Shown: in pieces, positions 1-12,231 of the stretch
Numbering within the stretch: position 1 is the stretch's first letter
Layout: each line of letters begins with the position of its first letter
Translations under genes and position numbers: made by a program
The notes under the pieces: model-generated
What the model saw: the letters and a program-made list of their open reading frames with translations, nothing else
Database searches by the model: none
Told to the model about the DNA's origin: nothing
Assembly (NCBI RefSeq): GCF_003286085.1
Contig: NW_020825312.1
Coordinates: forward strand, 1 to 64,000
Direction: 5' to 3'
Source: Drosophila persimilis
Taxonomy: Eukaryota > Arthropoda > Insecta > Diptera > Drosophilidae
DNA: 64,000 nucleotides

Positions 1-1070
1 CTGTGTGTATTTGTTCGCCCCTCCCCACCCCGCCCTGGGCCCCGTTCAAAAACTTCAACAGTCATAACACTACTGACAATCATGATGATAGAGGAGGGCC
101 AGGAAAAGCCATTTAAATTAGAGCTTTGTTTGCCTTGCATTAGGCCAGAAACAAATATGCAGAGCATTCAAGTCTGAGAGATGCCAGCAGCCCAGCAGCC
201 AGATACCAGGATAAATGATACACTCAACGACAGTCAGGCAGTCAGTCATTCAGTCAGTCATTCAGTCATTCACTTGGTGAAAAATCGAAAATGAAATTCG
301 ACATAAAACCAACGAATCCGCATTGGAGGGGTTGTCAAAAATGCTCAAGTGCCGAGTGCAAAATATTTAACAAAAATCGAAAATCCAAATTAATGCCTGC
401 CATAAAAAGCTTTTCCCTTCCCCCCGCCTCTACCCCTCCCCCACTGCAAATGGCTCTTAGTGGAGCCAATGGAAAATTGCATTTTCTGTGCAAATCAATG
501 AGACTGCATCTCCGTCTGACTTTTGCTTCTGCTTCAGTTTTTAGACGGATAAACTACTTCCCCTTCCCCCTTCCCCCTCCCCCCCCCCCCCCCCTTCCCC
601 CCTCTTAGTGTGTGGCTGAGTGGATTTCCTGTAGTCTAGTGTAGTGTTGCATTTCCTGGCACTGGACTTTGTGTAGATTATTTTTCGGTTATTTTGTTGT
701 GTTTTTGCTTGTTAAATTTTAATTCCACTGAAGAGTGCTTGAATCGGTTGATGGATTGGGGCCACGGCCGGGGTGTGCAGCACGTGAGCTTCACTGAAAA
801 TCTTTTGAGTGCCTAATCTTATCAGAATTATGGGATTTCAATGTTTCCGATTCTCCCCGGATACGAGAAAACCAGCAAATGCAATTTTTTTTCTTTGAAG
901 CTCAGCGAAAGCTAAGAATCGACGAAAATTAATTGATTTTCGAGTCGGAATAGATACTATATGGAATAGATACTATATAAAAAAACAAAAGTCTATATTC
1001 GTAGACATTTCCAGGCAATATTTTTGTTCGAAATTTATTGAAACTTGATATAATTTAATCCATTGAAATA
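1..1070. other. Noncoding stretch, no gene seen
   Basis: No credible coding sequence. It contains a CAGT/CATT-type short repeat at about 233-272, a run of 16 C at 579-594 within a C-rich tract, and ordinary mixed-composition DNA that turns AT-rich from about 900. The one longer open frame here (about 291-608) ends in a proline run read from the C tract and has no protein character. Confidence 0.6.
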
Positions 1071-1935
1071 TTTATATGTATCTTCAATAAATATTTAAAT
1101 CAGCGAACTTTATTTTTCGGTACTTTTTGGAGTACTTCTGGTATTTGGTATTTTTTCGGTATTTTATTTGCTATTCTTACATGTATTTTATTTATATGTA
1201 TCTTCAATAAATATTTAAATCAGCGAACTTTATTTTTCGTTACTTTTTGGAGTACTTCTGGTATTTGGTATTTTTTCGGTATTTTAATTTCTCTTCTTTC
1301 CCCTTTTTTTGGTACTTTTTTGGTATTTTTTGTGGAACTTCTTGGGTATTATTTTTAAGTATTTGTATTTGCTATTTTTGTGCTTTCTTTGGTTCTTCAT
1401 TGGTATTTTTCGGTACTTTTTGATACACTTATGTCTTTGTTGTTTTTATTTTCCATTTTTGTTTCCTTTCATTGGTACGTTTTTTTGTATTTTTTGTGGT
1501 ATTTTTTGGTATACTTTTTGGTTTGTTTGGTATTTTTGTGGTAGTTTTATTTTGTTGTTTCATTAGTACTTTTCGGTACTTTTTGTTATACTTTTGGTAT
1601 TTTTTTAATATTTTTATTTTGTTCTTGTTTTTGGTATTTTTTTTGTATTTGTTCGGTACTTTTTGGTATACTGTTGTGTTTGTTTGGTATTTTTGTGGTA
1701 GCTTTATTTTGTTCGTTCTTTGGTACTTTTCTTTGGTATTTTTCGGTATTTTTCTGGTATTTTTTCGATATTTTTCGTTATTTTTTGCTCTACTTTTGTG
1801 TTTGTGGTATTCTTATTTGCTTTTGTTGTTCCTTTCTTTGGTAACTTTTGTGGTGATGTTGTTTGGTATTTTTTTGGTTTTACTTGAAATTTTTTAATTT
1901 ATTTCCTTTTTTTTGTTATTTTTTCCATTATGTTG
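1071..1935 (+). repeat. T-rich TGGTATTTTT minisatellite array
   Basis: Dozens of variants of GGTATTTTT, CGGTACTTTTTGG and TGGTATTTTTTCGG follow one another. At the left edge a segment of about 105 bp at 1071 is repeated at 1191 with almost no change, an exact 120-bp period that includes the core AAATCAGCGAACTTTATTTT. The array has the reverse-complement vocabulary of the A-rich array at 16030-17105. The hydrophobic F/L/Y/W-rich open frames across it are a by-product of T-richness and are not genes. Confidence 0.85.
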
Positions 1936-4114
1936 TAGTTTATTATTATTTTTTATCAGAAAAGTGGCTCCAAATAACCAGACAAAAACTTCCCTTAGCT
2001 TTTCCATCGATGGACTCCCAAAAGCCTTCGCACAGCCTTCGGAATGCCGACATTTTCATTAACTCATCAGCAGCTCCTTTGAGCAGAGCCATTTCCCACG
2101 AAAAACCTCTTCAAAATCAATGCCCCATTGAACACCACGAGCCTCCTGCCCCACCGCCCCACCACCACCCCGTCGAAATGTCAACTTTATTTCAATAAAT
2201 ACCAAGCCGGGCCAGGCCTCAGGGTGAACTGAACCTTACTCAACCCATTTAAATATCCATCCAGTAGCTTAACACCTGAATTGGGGAGAAACCGAGGAAA
2301 GCGAAAGGGAAAGGAAGAATGGGAGCCCCCTATTGGGGCCCGCGCTGGGCTATAACTTCTGCTCGATTTGGCCATTCGGCGCACATTTCGAATTCTAAGC
2401 AATTTCCTTATCTGCTTAGATTAAAATCCCGGCCGCAAGTGCTCCTCTCATGCCGGGTCCTTGCCGAGTGGCCTCCCTGGCCTCCCTGGCCTCCTTCCAT
2501 GCAATAATAATTAGCATCGGAGCTGCCTCGAAACTCATTTGGGGGCGGGAGGACCACTCTGAAATTTATCATTTCCACAGTCCATGAAACATATTGCTTT
2601 TATCCTCCCCCCCCCCTCTTCACCTCATTCATAACTTTTGTGCATATTATTAAAGTTTGAATGAAAGTCTGCGAGGACTGTCAATGAGAGAGCATCGTCC
2701 ATCAGAGAGTCAATGACTGCCTCATCCTGTTCGTGCTTCTGGGTGCTGGGTGTCCTGGTGTCCTGGTGTCCTGGGGTCCCTGTTCCTGTTTCCCTTTTAC
2801 AATTGTTCAGCTGGAAGCAATCAAAAATGTTGATAAAATAATTTCAAATTCCATTTATATCCTCAAGGACAATTTGCCATTCACCGGGCACTAATAATAT
2901 TATCAAAAACGCTCTGTCGTTGTCCGCCATTCAATGACTCCACTTCTGTCCCACCCACACCCCACCTCCCTCTCTCCCTTTCTCTCTGTGGCAAAATTTG
3001 TCAGCAATTGAAATTCACCAAACATTTTTGAATTTTGTTTGCCTCGACGGGTTTTGGGGTTTGGGATTCGTCGCTGGCTGGCTGGCTGGCTGTCTGCCCA
3101 GCAGGCACATTTTGCATGTTGCCCACTCCATCACTCCTCTACCTTGCCACTGCATCTCTCACTGGCTGGCTGGCACCCACTGCTTTGATTTCTATCCACA
3201 GCGTGAATATGCAAATTGCCAGCTCTCCGGAGGAGCCTCAAGTGGCATCGAAACCTCCAAAAATGCTCTCTCCGGCTTTGGCCAAACAAAGGAATCCGCT
3301 GAGACCGAACCGAAAATTCGGAATATGTTGAATGAGCGAAATTAGTCGAGATATTTTAATCTAAATGGAAATTTCCGCCAGTTCCGCCCCAGCAACCAAA
3401 AGTCCATCAATGCATCGTATTCACTGTACTTTCGAGAACGTGAAACAAAATGCAATTGCATATTCAAGTTTTGCACTTGAAATTCAACGATTTGTATCGA
3501 CTGTGCCACCGTCGCCGGCATCGCCATCGCCACCGCCTCCCCAAAGAGATCGCAGGAAAAACAGGAGAAAAAAAAACCCCATCACGAAACGGAAGCAGAC
3601 GAGGCAGCCCCCAGAGGCAGCAAGGAACCAACCGCCACCACCGCCACCACCGCCACCACCACCACAGGGTGTCTAGCGTACAACAGGCGATACGATATAA
3701 ATCTTCAGCCTCTCCGAACAAATGTTTTGTGCATATTTGAACTTGAGTCAGAGCCCAAACCCAGACCCGAGCCCAGAGCCAAGCCAATTTTAAATTGGCA
3801 AAAGGTTAAGCCAAAAAACTAACAATCCCCACGGCGGAAACAGTGGTAGGTGGGAGCGGGGGGCGTGGGGGGTGGGGCAGGCAGAGGGGCACGGCCTAAG
3901 CAGCTGGCACGTCGATGGCATGCATAATTAGATGGAATCCGCTACTTTTTGGGGAAATTGTCTTATGTGCATTGATTTAATGATTGAAGAGCGGGATACG
4001 AGTATATATAAAGTATTCCTCCTCCTCCTCCTGCCGCTGCTGCTCCTCCTGGTTCCCATTTCCCACTGAGGAAAGGCATAATTCTGAGACTTTTACATTC
4101 GGAAATGAATGGCA
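1936..4114. other. Noncoding stretch with simple repeats
   Basis: No gene seen. Short repeats include TCCTGG copies near 2750-2775, a GGCTGGCT run near 3074-3092, CCACCG/CCACCA trinucleotides near 3634-3665 (read as poly-proline or poly-histidine in chance frames) and CTCCTC/CTGCTG near 4015-4055. Confidence 0.6.
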
Positions 4115-5260
4115 TTAAATGAATGGTTTTTAAATTTTTAAAAACTTAAAAAATAAATATAATATAATAATAGAAAATATATTAATCTTAATATGAAAAT
4201 ATTTTAAATATATGATATATTAATTTTTTTTATATATAATATATATAGTAAACTTAAATCAGAATTTAAATATTAAAATCTTTATTTTAAACATGATTAA
4301 AAACCATCTTTAATGCGACCCATGATTAATCGAAATATAAATAAATTTACTTTAAAATAGATATAATATAAATATGGAATAAAATAATAAAACAAAATAT
4401 ATTAATCGAAATATGAAAATATTTCAATTAAATGATATATTTATTTATTTTAAACATAAAATAAAATTTTTTGTAAAATAAGATATTATTTTAAAATAAA
4501 AAAATATGAAAATATTATAATAATTAAAAAAAAAATAAAGAGAAAATGCTAATCTAAATATGAAAATATTTTATTTACTTGAAATATTTATGTATTATTT
4601 ATTTATATTTATTTTATACTCGAAATATTAATTTTTAATCGAAAAGTATTTATTTTTAATAGGAAAATATTTATTTTTAAGTTGATTAAAGATTATTTTT
4701 CATGCGGTCCATTTTTAATCGAAAAATAAATAAATGTACATTGAAATATAAATATAAAATAAAATAATAATAGAGAAAATATTAATCAAACTATTAAATC
4801 AATTAAATCAAATATATACTTATTTTATATATATTACAAATTAATTTTAAATCGGAGAACCTTTATTTTAAATAGGAAAATCTTTTTTCTAAAGAGGATT
4901 AAAAATTGTCTTTAATGCGGACCATTTTTAATCGAAATATACATAAATAAATTCATTTTAAAATAAATATAGTAGAAAATAATAGTATTTTATTTGATTT
5001 ATGAAATATATTTATTTTAAACAAGAAAATATTTATATATAGAATAATAATAGCGAATATTTTAATCAAAATATGAAAATATTTTAATTAAATCAAAAAT
5101 AAATGTATTTTATGTATAAGAAATATTAATTTTAAATCAGAAAATATGTATTTTAAATGAAAAAATATTAATTTTAAATAAGAAAGTATTTATTTTAAAT
5201 ATGACATTAAAAAATAAAATTACTATCAATTATTTGTAAGCAAAGAAAGCTCCTTCTTTT
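4115..5260. repeat. AT-rich island 1 (degenerate tandem array)
   Basis: A block of almost pure A/T with abrupt edges. An anchor motif, a variant of TTAATGCG(A/G)CCATTTTTAATCG, occurs near 4311, 4700 and 4911. Phrases such as AATATGAAAATATTTTAATTA recur between them, so the block reads as an imperfect tandem repeat with a unit of about 200 bp. No gene is seen. Confidence 0.7.
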
Positions 5261-8200
5261 CTTCCACTTCCGAAAAAAAACCGAATGGTATAAATGTTGA
5301 ATCTTAATTAAAATATGAAACTTTCAGGGTTTTTCTGGCGCCAAGGATCAGCGGGAAAGCTTCAAGAGCGGCGTGGCCCCCAAGAACCCAGTCTATGTCC
5401 TGGCATTGTCAACTCTTTGCTGAAATGAGACGTTAATGCTTATCCTGCATGTGGCTGTGTTTCTCCGTTAAATTACATTTTGATGGAGACTCAAGATGGG
5501 GCACAAAATGAGCTTTTTGTGTTCCAACAGAAAGAAAAGTGGGGAAAAAAAGGGAATATGGGAATCTGTCGAGGACGTTTGCCATGTGCTGACATTGATG
5601 TTGTCATCGGGCACTTCCGCCTCATCCTCCGCCGCCCAGCTGGCCGCATCATCAACAGGCAACAAACGGACGCATGCCAAAAGGCGAACAAAAGCAACTG
5701 AAAAAAAGAGGAAGCCGTATGGACAGCCACGATGTCCGGCTGCCAATAATTTTCCATGGACAGGACCAAGGACATGGACAGGACCAAAGAGAACAGCGGA
5801 TCGAGGACCGAGGACCGAGGACCGAGGACCGAGGACACATATGCAACTAATTGATATTATATGAATGATATGTTAAATACAAATGGGAGAGGCTTTTGGG
5901 GGCGGCCCGCCGTCGCCTGATTTGCATAAACAAAACGTAGACAAACGTCAGCTAATCTCTGAGCAGCCTTAAAAGTGCACTTACCTGCAGAGCTGGAGCT
6001 GGAGATGAAGCTCCTTAAATGCCAATTAGTTGCCATTCGGGGGACTCCGCTGCCAATTGGAAAAGTCCAAACAAAATGCAAAGCCAATCGGCCAACAGTG
6101 AGGCGTCTAATTAGTCAGCTTGAGTTATCCCAGGCACGTTTTTCCGCCCCCGGGGTGGGGGGGGGGGGGCTATGTGCTCCGAATTCACGCCTCTGGGTCG
6201 GGGGTCTCTGGGCATTATAAAATATTTCTCGCTGCTTTTCCTTGTTCCCGTCGACTGGGAATTAAACAAATTTATTTGCAAATCGAGCGCAGGGGGCAGT
6301 CGAGGCGAAGAGTTAACTTAATTTGGGGGGGCCACCAGTCCCCCAGTCCCCCAGTTCCCCCAGACTTTTGGCCAGAAATTTATTAACACTTTTCCCTGTC
6401 GCTCTGCCCCCCTCTCTCTCTGCCTCCCCCTTTGGGGTCTGCGTGACTGTTGCGCTGTGCTTTGACCCTTCGCCTCCAGACATTAGATAACCAAAAGCCA
6501 TTCCTGCCTTGGCCGTTGCATGCGAATGCGGCACGAACTGCTTGCAACCGAGGCAACGGTGGCCCAACTTTGGCTTTTAATTAAAAAGGTCACTTTCGAC
6601 ATTCAGTGGGATTAAAGCTGGCGCAGCTCTAGGACTGCCAGGATTCGAGTTCATTTTTGTGACATATTGACAAATGCCCTGCCAGCCATGCCACAAATCG
6701 TTAATAACACATACCGTTCGACGTTCCCCGCGTTCGGTCAATGCCAATTAAACGCCTGCCCGGACGTGTCTCCACAGCCTCCCCTTCTACCACTCCCCCT
6801 TCCCCTCCCCCTCCCCCTGCTGCTGTTGCTGCAGCCCTTTGTTTTAGCGGCTATTTTGCATTTGTTTTTGGCTTTCGGTTCCGGTACATCGCCCGCTGGT
6901 TCCATCTGGCTCTGACACGATGTGCTTTGGGGCCCAACTCCAGCTCCAGCTCCTGCTCCATTCATGCAGTGCGCCCTGCGACCATGTTTTGTTCACGTAA
7001 TTGACAACAACAATCGACAATTGCCCCAGAACCCAGAAATGGTCATGTTCTGCCCCTGTCGATAGCTATCGCAACGGTGTACCCTCTCTAGGGCCACCTG
7101 CGGCTCCACAGAGAGAGCTCTAAGCATGGTTCCATGGAGAGATCTGTTTCGGTTGTTGCATTGCTTCCGTGCGACCATTTAAAAGCATTATTTATTCAGT
7201 TTTATGCTGTTGACATTGGTTTTGATAGCTTGTTAAATATTTAGTGCGCGACAACAGGTTTTGGTTTGGGGGGGTGGCACGAATAGAGGCTCCACTCTGG
7301 ACTCTGCAATTGGCAATTGGGGAGGATATATGTAAGCCCAAAAAAACAGCAAAGCTCCGCGTATCCCCATGTTCTGCAAAAAAAAATATGAATAACCATT
7401 CAATCAGCCCCGAAAGAGCACAACAAAGGGACAGGCCTGGACAAGGGGTGGGGGGGCTTGCACAAAAAATATGGCCAGTCATTAATATCGATGGATTACA
7501 TGCGTTCAACATTTTACGATATGAGCGCAAAATCGTTTTAAAAAATACCAACCAAAGGCATATTTTTTTTTCTTTTTTTTTTGTTTGCCTGTCGCAAAAT
7601 CTGGAAACACTTTACAAATGGGGGGGGTAACGGGTATCTGATATCTGTGACAAAAATCACCTCAATTAATTTAATTAGTCTGCGGTTCAGTCGGGGATTT
7701 GCCAGGCAGGTCCCCCCAAGCCCCCCTCCCTGCCAGGCCGTACCGGGGGCCACCTCTTCAATTCCTGCTGTTCTTTTGGTTTTCTGTTTCTGTTTCCGCA
7801 CTACAGGGGGTCTCTCCTCTCCCCACTCTCCTCTCTGGTCTCTGGTCTGTCAGTCAATTTCAAAATGGTCACAGCATGACGAACCGCACTTTCATAAACA
7901 AAACAAAGTTGTATCCAGTTGATTTATGCTCGAAAAGTTCGTTGCCTCCACGGTATAGTAGTTGTAAAATCTGTTTCTGTTTCTGTTTCTGAGTTTTTCT
8001 CTGTGTTTTTTTTCCATGAAACAGCAAGAGACATTTGACAGTTGGAAGCGATCTGCATCTCTGGGTTGCATCTCTCCACCGATTCCTTCCATGGGGGAAT
8101 TTATGGTTTCAAAAAAATCTTTTTAAAGTGTTGAAACTTTATTCTACCTGTACCGTTTTCTCTTTGTTTTGGCCCCATAAAAATGTAGACAAGTCTATTC

Positions 8201-8949
8201 TGAAGGGCGCTTCTCCGCCCCCTCCCCGCCCCCCAGGAATATTGAATTTCAATCTTTTTTATGACGGCTGCTGCTGAGAGACCTCGGAATCCATATATCT
8301 CTGGTATTTTTCGATAAGATGCGTCATTTGCATTTATGACACTTGATGTGGGGGGAGGGGAAGGGGGTATGTCCAGCTTTTTGTGGAAAACAGTAAAATC
8401 TATTAGTGGCTGGCTAATAAATTAGTTTGGATTTTTTTCCAGTTTCGGTTATCTTTAAATTTACATTTAAATATGTGTGTGTTTTCTCTTCCGGTGCACA
8501 AAATAAAGAAATTAACGTTTATCAATTTTGTGATACACATACTCGTTTCCACTCAAAATGCAAATGATTTCCATGATTTTTGGGTTGGGTTTTTCTATAA
8601 CTTATAGAGACATTCCCCCAGGCGCAGCACCTGCACTGCTACAGATTTCCTCTCCCCTCCCCCTCTCTGGTCTTTGATTTATTTTAATTTGTAATATATT
8701 ACAACTTTCGTTTGTGGGCAAAACCATCCATATTTACACGCATTTTTCTTAGTGTAGATCTTTCTGCTGCGAGGCTGTTTAAGATGATTTCTTATCAATA
8801 AATCTGTGGCCTCTAGGGCGCGTGCCACGCCCTCTCAGCCATAATGGTTTTTCAATGTTAATGTGAGAGAAAGGCCGAAAAAAGGCAAACAAAACGACCA
8901 TCCGATGATTTCAGATGATTTTCGTACTGCTCTTGGAGTAATGCAAAAA
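5261..8949. other. Noncoding stretch; one weak exon-like segment
   Basis: No established gene. A splice-acceptor-like CTTTCAG ending at 5327 is followed by a 31-codon open stretch to a TGA at 5421-5423, which may be chance. A GAGGACC short repeat lies at 5803-5836 and C/G tracts near 6160, 6326-6360, 6790-6820 and 7440. The remaining open frames are short, overlap on both strands and lack domain-like sequence. Confidence 0.5.
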
Positions 8950-9583
8950 ACTAATCATTGATTGTTGTTAATATTCCACAAAAATATTACATCTTCCATG
9001 GTCTCTACATGAAATTAGACTTCTACTACATTAGACATGACATTCTACTTGATCTGGACTTTGACCTTCGCTCTAGCACTCAACATCGGAAGCCACTCCA
9101 TCCCGCTCGCATCAACTGCCACCTGCGACAGCCACAAAAAACGTTCTCTCTCGATTTTAGCAGATTCGCTCTTCTCCTTTGCATAACGATGAGAGAAGAA
9201 GAAGGAGAGCAAGGGCTGCGCTTAGTACCCCAAGAAAACACCTTTTTTAATGCACTGCAATTTTATATTGGAGATTAAATCGAAACGATGAAATATTTGT
9301 GAGGACCAAAAGAATTTGCCTTGGAAATATACCCAGAGACTGTCTTACGCCGAATGAATGTGTTTCTCGACTTCAATTTTCTCAGCCCTATTCAATACCG
9401 AGCTGCATTTTAACAGACTCCCAACGGACCACGAAATTAAGACAAAACCGCAAACGAAACGCACAAAATGATTTCAAATAAGAGCACAAATGTAAGGCAT
9501 AGTATTTTTTAATTTAAGGTGAGGCACTAGAGGGCGAAAGTTCGTGTCAACACACTAAACAAAAGAGAGTCAGATCAGCAGTA
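8950..9583. other. Unassigned sequence left of the foldback element
   Basis: Moderately complex sequence of even composition, unlike the C/G-tract DNA further left. It carries open frames of about 106 and 60 codons (about 8958-9278 and 9299-9481, plus strand) that I do not recognise. It abuts the inverted-repeat element that begins near 9584 and may be part of it or of an older insertion. No TSD could be defined. Confidence 0.35.
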
Positions 9584-12231
9584 ATGACTCACCCTTTCAT
9601 GAACTTCCCTTGGACGGAGAGCACTCTCCTTTTTGACTCTCTTCTTCGCTGCATCCCACTACTACGAGCAATGGGAGTGGGAAGGAGACGAAACTTGACG
9701 AATTTTCAAGCACGCACGCACACACACACACACACTGCTGGAACTCACGTGATCCAACGAAAAAAAAAAAGACGAGACAACGAAACAAAAACGAATTTTA
9801 GATTTTTCACATGAAAAAAAAGGATTTACAAAAAATTATGTGTTTATTTACATACATATATTTATGCATATATCACAAATTGCCGCGCTTTCCTTCGTCG
9901 GGCTGCATTTCTCTCACCACTTTGCCCATTTCTGCGCTCCACCCTTGAGCAAACATATTTTCAGGAAATAAACACCCATTTTTCCATCTAATCACGGCAT
10001 CACTACACTCAACATCACTTCTAACACCTGCGCGACAATTTTCGCGTTGGATTTTTCACCATTTTCCGAATTTTTACCGATTTTAACGCGGAGCCGACTT
10101 ACGAGCGCGCGCTTTGGCCGGGTGAAAAAAGTTTAGTGAGAGCGGGGCAAATGAGTTGATTTTTTGATCTCCTGTTCCTCTTCCTTCCTATTTGGTCTCT
10201 CTCCCACGCACTCTCCCTTCAGCTACTTATGCGAAAACGAAAAATGGAACGAAAAAGAAACGCATTTTAGATTTCTACACATGAAAAAAAAAGGATTTAT
10301 GCGAAAATTATATGCTTTTTTACGTACATATGTATACATCCAAAGAATATACACATTTGTAAGAAAAATTTCCGCACTTTTCCTTTGCCGAACTGCATTT
10401 TTGTCGCCATTTTGCCTTTTCAGCGCCACCGCCCATGATCAAATATATTTTCTTGCAAAAAAAACACATTTTCTTGCACCAAAACACTTTTTTTTTACAC
10501 CAAACTTCACTACACTCCCGCGCGACATTTTTCCCGTCGAATTTTCCGCCATTTTCCGAATTTTCACCGATTGAAACCCGGAGCCGAATTACGAGCGCGC
10601 GCTTTTGCCGGTTGAAAAAAGTGGAGTAGAGCGGTGCAAATGAGTTAATTTTTTGATCTCCTGTTCCTCTTCCTATTTGCTCTCTCTCCTACGCACACTC
10701 TCTTCAGCTGCTTTTGCGAAAACGAAAAACGGAACGAAATAAGAAGCAATGCAACGAAATGGTAACACAATTTTGATTCTTACACATGAAAAAAAAGAAT
10801 TTAAGCATAAATAATATGTTTATCTAGATTTATATCAAATATATATACATATATTACATATTGCGGCACTTTTCCTTCGCCGAGCTGCACTTTTGACTCT
10901 TTTTTTTTGCCTTTTCTGAGTCCCTGCCCTTTAACAAACTAATTTTCTTGCACAAAAACACATTTTTTCTTTCTAATCTCTGCACCACTAAATTAAACTT
11001 TACTTCACACACCTGCGCGACAATTTTCCCGTTGGATTTTTTACCATTTTCCGAATTTTCACCGATTGAAACGCGGAGCCGACTTACGAACGCGTGCTTT
11101 GACCGGGTGAAAAAATTGGAGTGAGAGCAGTGCCAATGCGTTGACTCTTTGATCTCCTGCTCCTCTTCCTATGTTCTCACTCCACCACGCCCTATTCGGC
11201 TACTTTGGCTCATGATTAAATGATACAAGGTGGTCGGTCGGCTAGCTCTCTTTCGAAGTTTGCTGTGGTACGGACCAAACCAAGACCCGAAAAGAGCGTA
11301 CGTTGTCCGCTGGTCCGCTGGACCACCTTGCATAACGTCATCATGCTCCTTGTCGTTTTCCTCTGCTACCGAAAAGAGCGATCACAAGAGTGCGAGGGAG
11401 TGGGAGTGAGATGGAGTGACTTGTGGGAGAGTTACACGGGAGAGGCGCGGTGTAGGTGCAGCGCTTGGTAAAATTACTAAATTTAATTCAATTAATTGAT
11501 CTCTCATTGTGAAATGACTTAGTTTAAGTCAATTAATTGATCACTATTCGCAGAAGCAGGGGATGAAGGCAAGGAGTGAACATAAGCAAAAAGTGCTGAA
11601 GAGAGCGTGGGAGAAAAAGCAAATAGGACGAAGAGCAATGAACTCATTTGCACCGCTCTCACTCCACTTTTTTCACCCGGCCAAAGCGCGCGCTTGTAAG
11701 TTTGCTCCGCGCTAAAATCCGTGAAAATTCGGAAAATGGTGGAAAATTCGACGGGAAAAATGTCGCGCAGGTGTTAGAAGTGATGTTGAGTGTAGTGATG
11801 CCGTGATTAGGTGCAAAAAAATGTGTTTTATTGCCAGAAAATAAGTTTGCTCAAGGGTGGAGCGCAGAAATGGGCAAAGTGGTGAGAGAAATGCAGCCCG
11901 ACGAAGGAAAGCGCGGCAATTTGTGATATATGCATAAATATATGATAATGCATAAATATATGTATGTAAATAAACATATAATTTTTTGTAAATCCTTTTT
12001 TTTTCATGTGAAAAATCTAAACTGCGTTTTTGTTTCGTTGTCTCGTCTTTTTTTTTCGTTGGATCACGTGAGTTCCAGCAGTGTGGGTGTGTGTGTGTGT
12101 GTGCTTGAAAATTCGTCAAGTTTCGTCCCTTTCCCACTCCCATCGCTCGTAGTAGTGGGATGCAGCGAAGAAGAGAGTCAAAAAGGAAAGAGTGCTCTCC
12201 ATCCAAGTGAAGTTCATAAAAGGGTGAGTCA
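9584..12231. mobile_element. Foldback-type DNA element with tandem-repeat arm
   Basis: The ends are inverted copies of each other. The left end reads ATGACTCACCCTTTCATGAA and the right end is its near-perfect reverse complement, finishing at about 12231. Homology continues inward for about 600 bp (9584-10200 against 11560-12231) at visibly high identity. In the left arm a unit of about 490 bp is repeated directly three times: GGAGCCGA followed by ACGAGCGCGC lies near 10101 and 10591, with a diverged copy near 11085, and an ATGAAAAAAA motif lies at 9811, 10281 and 10786. The right arm holds one inverted unit. The spacer, about 11170-11560, carries no recognisable transposase. Long arms built of internal direct repeats resemble foldback elements such as Galileo (P superfamily); membership is a guess. 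Flanking TSDs were not found. Confidence 0.75.
11226..11330. repeat. 105-bp segment with perfect 10-bp inverted ends
   Basis: CAAGGTGGTC at 11226-11235 is matched exactly by its reverse complement GACCACCTTG at 11321-11330, inside the spacer of the foldback element. It could be a small nested insertion or a secondary-structure element. No TSD is visible, and a 10-bp inverted pair is weak evidence alone. Confidence 0.35.

Noticed and set aside
1309-1897. Hydrophobic F/W/Y-rich frames resembling membrane proteins
   Set aside because: Pure consequence of the TGGTATTTTT repeat; the same is true of the minus-strand frames at 16084-17118 and 21808-22874.
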